Shown piece by piece: positions 1 to 4,400 of a stretch of 7,012 bases of DNA. The stretch spans positions 36,269 to 43,280 of the forward strand of contig DFSH01000045.1 of the NCBI GenBank assembly GCA_002378565.1, read 5' to 3'. The stretch is from Flavobacteriales bacterium UBA3442 (GTDB lineage Bacteria > Bacteroidota > Bacteroidia > Flavobacteriales > Schleiferiaceae). Position 1 is the stretch's first letter. Each line of letters opens with the position of its first letter. The notes below the pieces were generated by a model, which was not told where the DNA came from, did no database searches, and saw only the letters and a program-made list of their open reading frames with translations. Position numbers and translations under genes: made by a program.

Positions 1-89
1 TGCCAAGCGGTAAAAAAAGAAAACGTCACAAGATGGCCACACACAAGCGCAAAAAGCGTTTGCGTAAGAATCGTCACAAGAAGAAATAA
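1..89 (+). CDS. AURKAIP1/COX24 (mS38-like) small basic ribosomal peptide, 5' end cut by window edge
   Basis: The window opens with TG followed by an open frame to a TAA stop at 87-89. If the missing base is A, the product is a 29-residue peptide beginning M-P-S-G-K-K-R-K-R and ending K-N-R-H-K-K-K. About two thirds of its residues are Lys, Arg or His, and it has no acidic residue. This composition and the K-x-H-K-M-A-T-H-K-R-K-K-R-L-R-K core match what Bacteroidota annotations call the AURKAIP1/COX24 domain protein, related to the C-terminus of the mitochondrial small-subunit protein mS38. It probably binds rRNA in the small ribosomal subunit; that role is inferred from the family. It lies 7 bp upstream of rng on the same strand, so the two are probably cotranscribed. 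The true start and any promoter are outside the window. Confidence 0.8.
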   Translation, partial: PSGKKRKRHKMATHKRKKRLRKNRHKKK

Positions 90-96
90 ATACTAA

Positions 97-1653
97 ATGA
101 CCATGCGAAACGAGCTAGTAATACAAGCCAGCGAGTCGGATGCAGTCATTGCTCTTCTTCAAGAAGGTCGTTTAATGGAACTCGTGAAGGAAGATGGCGA
201 TCAAGCCTATTCCGTCGGAGATATCTATTTAGGGACGGTGCGCAAGTTGGCGCAAAGTCTCAATGCGGCCTTTGTAGATGTTGGTTATGAGAAGGATGCT
301 TTCCTTCATTATCATGACCTTGGTCCTCAATATATGTCAGGAAAAGCCTTCTATGAGAAGGTGATTAAGGGCAAGCAGAACACAAAGATTGCAAAATCGG
401 ACCTGCTTCCTCACATTGACAAAAACGGATCCATTGATAAAGTGCTCAAGTCCGGAGATCAAATTTTGGTACAAATTGCCAAAGAACCGATTTCCACCAA
501 GGGCCCTAGAATCACTGCAGACATCTCATTAGCAGGTAGGTTTATGGTACTCGTCCCCTTCTCAGACCGGGTTTCTGTTTCACAGAAAATTCGCGACCGA
601 AAGGAGAAAGAACGCCTAAGAAAACTTGCTAAGAAGATCAGACCAAATGGCTTCGGAATGATACTCCGCACCGTTGCAAAGGACATGTCCGCTGAGGACA
701 TACAAGCTGACCTTGATGACTTAGTCAACAAGTGGAAGAACCTGCACCGCCAATTGCGAGGCGCCAAGCCGCGCAAATGTGTTCTCAGGGAAGTCGATCG
801 ATTGAACGCGTATTTGCGTGACATCATGAGCGACAGCTTTGAGAAGATTGTGGTGGACAATGCAGAACTGACCGGAGAAATCCGTGAATACGTTGAGACC
901 ATTGCCCCGGGTAAAGGCAAAATTGTGCAAACGCACAGTTCTGAAGTGCCCATTTTCCAGCACTACAATGTTGATAGGCAAACCAAGTCTGCTTTTGGCC
1001 GTACGGTCAATATGGGCAAGGGAACCTACCTCATAGTTGAGCACACGGAAGCCATGCATGTCATTGATGTGAACTCGGGCAACCGAAGCAACAAAAATGA
1101 AAGCCAGGAGGACAATGCCATTGCCGTCAATTTGATAGCGGCAGATGAAGTAGCCCGCCAGTTGCGCTTGCGCGACATGGGAGGTATCATCTGCATCGAT
1201 TTCATTGACATGCAACGGTCTGAGAACCGCAGGAAATTGGTCAAGCATCTGAGTGATGCCATGGCAAAGGACCGAGCCCGTCACAAAATCTTACCACCTT
1301 CCAAGTTTGGCATTGTGGAGATCACGCGACAGCGTGTGCGACCGGTTCAGCAAATTCAGACCAAAGAGAAGAACCCTGACCTCATGGTTGATGCACCCAT
1401 CACCATGATTGATGCCCTTGAACACAAGTTTGACAAGATTGTCGCCTCGCGTTTGAGCAAAGGCAAAGAGGGTCCTATCTTTCTGCATGTGCACCCCTTC
1501 ATTCACGCCTTCCTGACGCAAGGCTGGTGGTGGGAGACCATCGAGCGTAAATGGTCCAAGACCTATGGCATGAAGTTGACCATCATTCCCCGTGATGCCT
1601 TCAAAATGCTTGACTACCGATTCCAGGATTTGAAACAACATCTTCTTAACTGA
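97..1653 (+). CDS. rng: Ribonuclease G / RNase E-family endoribonuclease
   Basis: Full-length 518-residue Rne/Rng endoribonuclease, a cytoplasmic enzyme that cleaves single-stranded A/U-rich RNA in rRNA maturation and mRNA decay. An S1 RNA-binding domain spans about residues 36-150 (VGDIYLGTV at 40-48, FVDVGYEKDAFLH at 59-71) and is interrupted by an insertion of about 40 residues (76-118), as I recall for Bacteroidota homologues. R191-T192 in GFGMILRTVA aligns with the 5'-phosphate sensor pocket of E. coli RNase E. The magnesium-binding aspartates are present: D324 in VIDVNSG (E. coli D303) and D368 in IDFIDM (E. coli D346). The CPxC zinc-link expected after TRQRVRP (410-416) is missing; this stretch reads KEKNPD, and the only cysteines are C228 and C366. 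There is no long RNase E-type C-terminal scaffold. ATG 97 is taken as the start, but ATG 103 is equally plausible. The leader is A-rich without a Shine-Dalgarno sequence, and the stop is TGA. Confidence 0.95.
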   Translation: MTMRNELVIQASESDAVIALLQEGRLMELVKEDGDQAYSVGDIYLGTVRKLAQSLNAAFVDVGYEKDAFLHYHDLGPQYMSGKAFYEKVIKGKQNTKIAKSDLLPHIDKNGSIDKVLKSGDQILVQIAKEPISTKGPRITADISLAGRFMVLVPFSDRVSVSQKIRDRKEKERLRKLAKKIRPNGFGMILRTVAKDMSAEDIQADLDDLVNKWKNLHRQLRGAKPRKCVLREVDRLNAYLRDIMSDSFEKIVVDNAELTGEIREYVETIAPGKGKIVQTHSSEVPIFQHYNVDRQTKSAFGRTVNMGKGTYLIVEHTEAMHVIDVNSGNRSNKNESQEDNAIAVNLIAADEVARQLRLRDMGGIICIDFIDMQRSENRRKLVKHLSDAMAKDRARHKILPPSKFGIVEITRQRVRPVQQIQTKEKNPDLMVDAPITMIDALEHKFDKIVASRLSKGKEGPIFLHVHPFIHAFLTQGWWWETIERKWSKTYGMKLTIIPRDAFKMLDYRFQDLKQHLLN

Positions 1654-1671
1654 TCGGAAAATTTATTCAAG

Positions 1672-1705
1672 AAACGGGCGGCCTTTGTGCCGCCCGTTTT
1701 ATTTT
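1672..1705 (+). terminator. Rho-independent terminator after rng
   Basis: A perfect 11-bp stem joins AAACGGGCGGC (1672-1682) to GCCGCCCGTTT (1689-1699) around a 6-base CTTTGT loop. It is followed by TATTTT (1700-1705). It starts 19 bases after the rng stop codon, as expected for the end of the micro-gene/rng transcript. It ends only six bases before the ATG of recX, so it also occupies the whole leader of that gene. Confidence 0.92.
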
Positions 1706-1711
1706 GCAGCC

Positions 1712-2197
1712 ATGGCATTTAAACGTGAACCCATTCATGATCTCAAGCAAGCTGGCTTGGTAGCACGCAAATACTGCGACTACCAGGAACGCTGCCACAG
1801 TGAGGTCTTGAAGCGATTGAGGGACATGGGGCTGGGTCAGGCGGCTTGCGATAGCCTGCTGGGTGAATTAATCATTGAAGGCTACCTCAGTGAAAGTCGC
1901 TTTGCTTTAGCCTATGCCAGTGGCAAATGCCGCATCAAGCACTGGGGTCCCTACAAGATCACCCATGCCTTGCGGCAGAAGCATGTTGATGAAGGTTGCA
2001 TAACAGAGGCCTTGAAGCCCTTGATGGATGAGGCATTCCCTGAGGCCTTGCAAGCCTTGATGACAAGGCGATTGGCCCGCATCCCTTCGAGTGAGTCAAG
2101 CAGCGAGAGAAAAAACAACGTGTGGAAGTACGCTAACACCTATGGTTATGCTGGCGATGACATTGCCCGGACATGGGCCTTGTTGAAGGGGGGCTGA
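1712..2197 (+). CDS. recX: RecX family regulator of RecA
   Basis: A 161-residue protein of the RecX family, small helical proteins that bind RecA filaments and limit or tune recombination and the SOS response. Recognisable blocks are ARKYCDYQERCHSEVLKRL (18-36), the LI-x-EGYL-x-E-x-RFA-x-AYA stretch (53-69) and GKCRIKHWGPYKI (71-83), then a third helical repeat ending in YANTYGYAGDDIARTW (140-155). The length is typical. ATG 1712 (MAFKREP) is chosen. The frame stays open upstream to a TTG at 1685, but that codon lies in the loop of the rng terminator and the added residues do not look like RecX. There is no Shine-Dalgarno sequence. The TGA stop at 2195-2197 touches the stop of the convergent aldolase gene. 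Expression probably needs readthrough from rng or a promoter inside or very close to the terminator; no clear one is visible. Confidence 0.9.
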   Translation: MAFKREPIHDLKQAGLVARKYCDYQERCHSEVLKRLRDMGLGQAACDSLLGELIIEGYLSESRFALAYASGKCRIKHWGPYKITHALRQKHVDEGCITEALKPLMDEAFPEALQALMTRRLARIPSSESSSERKNNVWKYANTYGYAGDDIARTWALLKGG

Positions 2198-3226
2198 TTA
2201 CAGACTCTTCAATGCCTTGTCAAGGTGCGCCATGTGTGCATCGTTGATGTCCATATGCGTAACGAACCGCAACCACTGACTGTCCATTGCTACAATGTGA
2301 ATGCCGGAACTGGCCAGGCGTTCTTGGATGTCAGAAGCCTGATGGCTGTCAATGACTTTGAATATGACCATGTTGGTCTCGCAAGGCTTGCGCTCGCTCA
2401 CCCATGAACATTCAGACAACCATTGGTCAATCAGCTGAGCCTTTGCATGATCTTCAGCCAACTGCTCCACATGGTTCTCTAAGGCATAGAGACCAGCTGC
2501 AGCCAGCAAACCACTTTGCCTCATGCCACCACCCATGCGCTTTCTGATGCGTTGACCCGATTGAATGAAGGTCTTGCTTCCCAACAACAGGGAACCCACG
2601 GGCGCACCCAGCCCCTTACTTAAACACAAGGAGATAGAATCAAAGCACTGGCCATAAGACTTGGGGTCTTCCTTGTCACGAACCAGGGCATTGAAGAGCC
2701 GTGCCCCATCAAGGTGGTAGGCCAGGTTATGAGATTTTGCAACTTGGCCAATGGCCTCAAGCATGGGAAGACCCATGCAGGATCCCCCACCTTTGTTGGC
2801 TGTGTTTTCAACAGAAATCAGTCGGGTTGCCGCCAGATGGACATTGCCAGAAGGTTGAATCAGGGCCTTCACGTCATCGGCAGTTAATCGACCCAAGTCA
2901 TCACCGCCACACCTGGCTTGAACGCCGCTATTGGCTGCGATACCGCCCCCTTCGTAGTTGTAGATGTGAGCCAAATGAGAGCATATCAGCTCATCGCCAG
3001 GTTGTGTGTGTGCCTTGATGGCAATCTGATTGGTCATGGTGCCAGAGGGGCAGAACAGGGCGTCTTCCATCCCGAATAAGTCAGAAACGTAGGCTTCCAA
3101 AAGCTTGACGCTAGGGTCATCACCTAAAACATCGTCACCCAATGGGGCTTGCATCATGGCTTGCATCATGGCTTGCGTAGGGCGGGTAACGGTATCAGAA
3201 CGAAAATCTGCTTGCATTGCTATCAT
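2198..3226 (-). CDS. ltaE: Low-specificity L-threonine aldolase (PLP-dependent)
   Basis: A 342-residue fold-type I PLP enzyme that cleaves L-threonine or allo-threonine to glycine and acetaldehyde in the cytoplasm. Family signatures appear in order: [11 protein letters not shown] (7-17), [11 protein letters not shown] (30-40), the phosphate-binding CPSGTMTNQ (59-67), [13 protein letters not shown] (83-95) with H87 expected to stack on the cofactor, [11 protein letters not shown] (170-180) with D173 and R175, and the Schiff-base lysine K204 in [12 protein letters not shown]320 in RFVTHMDI is the likely substrate carboxylate binder. Length and motifs are complete, so it should be active. Start ATG 3226 (MIAMQADF) is the longest choice; ATG 3217 (MQADF) is also possible and matches family N-termini slightly better. 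The stop is TAA (complement of 2198-2200), back to back with the recX stop. The gene is divergent from prfB. Confidence 0.94.
   Translation of the reverse strand: MIAMQADFRSDTVTRPTQAMMQAMMQAPLGDDVLGDDPSVKLLEAYVSDLFGMEDALFCPSGTMTNQIAIKAHTQPGDELICSHLAHIYNYEGGGIAANSGVQARCGGDDLGRLTADDVKALIQPSGNVHLAATRLISVENTANKGGGSCMGLPMLEAIGQVAKSHNLAYHLDGARLFNALVRDKEDPKSYGQCFDSISLCLSKGLGAPVGSLLLGSKTFIQSGQRIRKRMGGGMRQSGLLAAAGLYALENHVEQLAEDHAKAQLIDQWLSECSWVSERKPCETNMVIFKVIDSHQASDIQERLASSGIHIVAMDSQWLRFVTHMDINDAHMAHLDKALKSL
3146..3176. repeat. 12-bp tandem repeat inside the aldolase coding region
   Basis: GGCTTGCATCAT occurs at 3146-3157 and again at 3158-3169, followed by a partial third copy GGCTTGC at 3170-3176. 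On the minus strand it encodes overlapping Q-A-M-M units (residues 18-27 of the aldolase). Because 12 is a multiple of three, the frame is kept. The local protein length matches that of E. coli LtaE, so no net insertion is implied. Confidence 0.85.
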
Positions 3227-3259
3227 CTGACTAAGGTAAGCCGCCTTACTTTTACCAAC
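3227..3259. promoter_or_regulatory. 33-bp divergent intergenic region with a candidate ltaE promoter
   Basis: Only 33 bases separate the two start codons, so any promoters for the aldolase gene and prfB must overlap here or reach into the opposite gene. On the minus strand TTG (3258-3256) is followed by 17 bases and then TACCTTAG (3238-3231). This matches five of the six fixed bases of the Bacteroidota -7 element TAnnTTTG at a spacing within the range described for Flavobacterium. On the plus strand TACTTTTA (3247-3254) also matches five of six, but without a well-spaced upstream TTG. A short dyad GTAAG/CTTAC (3236-3240 and 3245-3249) sits in the middle. Matches of this quality can arise by chance. 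Confidence 0.3.
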
Positions 3260-4357
3260 ATGATCACCTCAGAAAAAATCAATCAATTCGGCAAGCGGAT
3301 TGAGACTTTGGGCAAATACCTCAACATTGAGAAAAGGCGCCTGGATCTTACCAATGAGGAGGAACGCACAGGCAATCCAGACTTTTGGAATGATTCCAAG
3401 GCAGCAGAAATTGTCATGAGGAAAATCCGTGAAACCAAGTATTGGATTGATGGCCATGAGTTATTGATTGCGCAACTGGGGGAAGTGAAGTTGTCGGTGG
3501 AGTTTTACAAGGAAGGCGAACTCGAGGAAAGTGATGTAGATAAGGCGGTTGAAGAGCTTGAGACCAACTTGAGTGACATGGAGTTTCGCAACATGCTTTC
3601 CGGTGAAGAAGACAAGCTCAGCGCGGTGGTTCAAATCACAGCTGGTGCCGGTGGAACAGAGTCTTGCGATTGGGCAGCCATGCTGATGCGCATGTACATT
3701 CGATGGGCAGAGCGGAATGGCCACAGTCTGCGTGAATTGAATTTTCAATCGGGCGATGTGGCAGGCATCAAAACTGTGACACTGGAGATTTCTGGAGATT
3801 ATTGCTTTGGGTACCTCAAGGGCGAAAACGGGGTCCATCGCTTGGTGCGAATCAGCCCCTACGATTCAAGTGCCCGAAGACACACATCCTTTGTCTCCGT
3901 GTATGTTTACCCCTTGGTGGACGACACCATTGACATTCAAATCAATTTGTCTGACATCAGCTGGGACACGTTCCGGTCATCTGGTGCAGGTGGGCAAAAT
4001 GTCAACAAGGTGGAAACAGGGGTCCGGCTCCGGCACAAAACTTCGGGTATCGTCATTGAAAACACAGAAACCCGTTCCCAGCTTAAGAACAAAGAGAAAG
4101 CGATTCAATTGCTCAAATCTCGCTTGTATGAAGCGGAGATTGAGGCAAGGAATGCCAAGCGAACGGAGATCGAGGCTGGTAAAATGAAAATCGAATTTGG
4201 CAGCCAGATTCGCAACTATGTGTTGCACCCTTACAAGCTGGTAAAAGACGTCAGAACGTCCGTTGAATCAGGCAACCCAGATGCTGTTTTGGATGGAGAT
4301 CTTGATGTCTTCCTCAAGGCCTTTTTGATGGCGCAAAGCAACGCAGAGGAAGACTAG
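3260..4357 (+). CDS. prfB: Peptide chain release factor 2 (RF2), without programmed frameshift
   Basis: A 365-residue class I release factor that recognises UGA and UAA in the ribosomal A site and triggers peptide release; E. coli RF2 has the same length. The N-terminal helical domain covers about residues 1-110. The core contains ITAGAGGTESCDWAAMLMRMY (126-146), the codon-recognition tripeptide in the form S199-P200-Y201 (SPF in E. coli) and the catalytic G244-G245-Q246 in SSGAGGQNVN; the Gln is the usual target of PrmC methylation. The residue matching E. coli position 246 is S240. The E. coli frameshift site CTTTGAC would fall near codons 21-22. Here the gene reads CTC AAC ATT GAG (3320-3331) with no internal stop, so RF2 is made from one continuous frame. 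ATG 3260 fits the family N-terminus; the 37 further upstream codons overlap the aldolase gene and are not RF2-like. The stop is TAG, which RF1 reads. Confidence 0.96.
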   Translation: MITSEKINQFGKRIETLGKYLNIEKRRLDLTNEEERTGNPDFWNDSKAAEIVMRKIRETKYWIDGHELLIAQLGEVKLSVEFYKEGELEESDVDKAVEELETNLSDMEFRNMLSGEEDKLSAVVQITAGAGGTESCDWAAMLMRMYIRWAERNGHSLRELNFQSGDVAGIKTVTLEISGDYCFGYLKGENGVHRLVRISPYDSSARRHTSFVSVYVYPLVDDTIDIQINLSDISWDTFRSSGAGGQNVNKVETGVRLRHKTSGIVIENTETRSQLKNKEKAIQLLKSRLYEAEIEARNAKRTEIEAGKMKIEFGSQIRNYVLHPYKLVKDVRTSVESGNPDAVLDGDLDVFLKAFLMAQSNAEED

Positions 4358-4400
4358 CCGAGCACCTTATTAAAGCATGAGTCTGCCGTAAATTGGGGGA

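Noticed and set aside
721..1284. 187-codon minus-strand open frame within rng
   Set aside because: It is the complement of a conserved catalytic region, has no recognisable domain and reflects codon bias of rng.
1699..1706. TTATTTTG as a recX -7 promoter element
   Set aside because: The spacing of the fixed bases does not match TAnnTTTG, and the transcript would begin past the start codon; the stretch is explained as the terminator T-tract.
1685..1711. Upstream TTG start for recX adding nine residues
   Set aside because: The TTG lies in the loop of the rng terminator and the added residues do not resemble RecX N-termini; ATG 1712 fits the family.
3149..3259. 37-codon N-terminal extension of prfB
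   Set aside because: It begins at TTG inside the tandem repeat of the opposite-strand aldolase gene and has no RF2 character; ATG 3260 gives exactly the E. coli RF2 length.
4358..4400. Terminator or promoter between prfB and the surface-protein gene
   Set aside because: No hairpin with a T-tract is visible. TAAATTGG at 4389-4396 loosely resembles a -7 element but has no spaced TTG upstream, so the gap may simply be transcribed from prfB.
4395..4400. GGGGGA as a Shine-Dalgarno sequence for the surface-protein gene
   Set aside because: It touches ATG 4401 and is only reasonably placed for ATG 4410; Bacteroidota generally do not use Shine-Dalgarno pairing, so it cannot decide the start.
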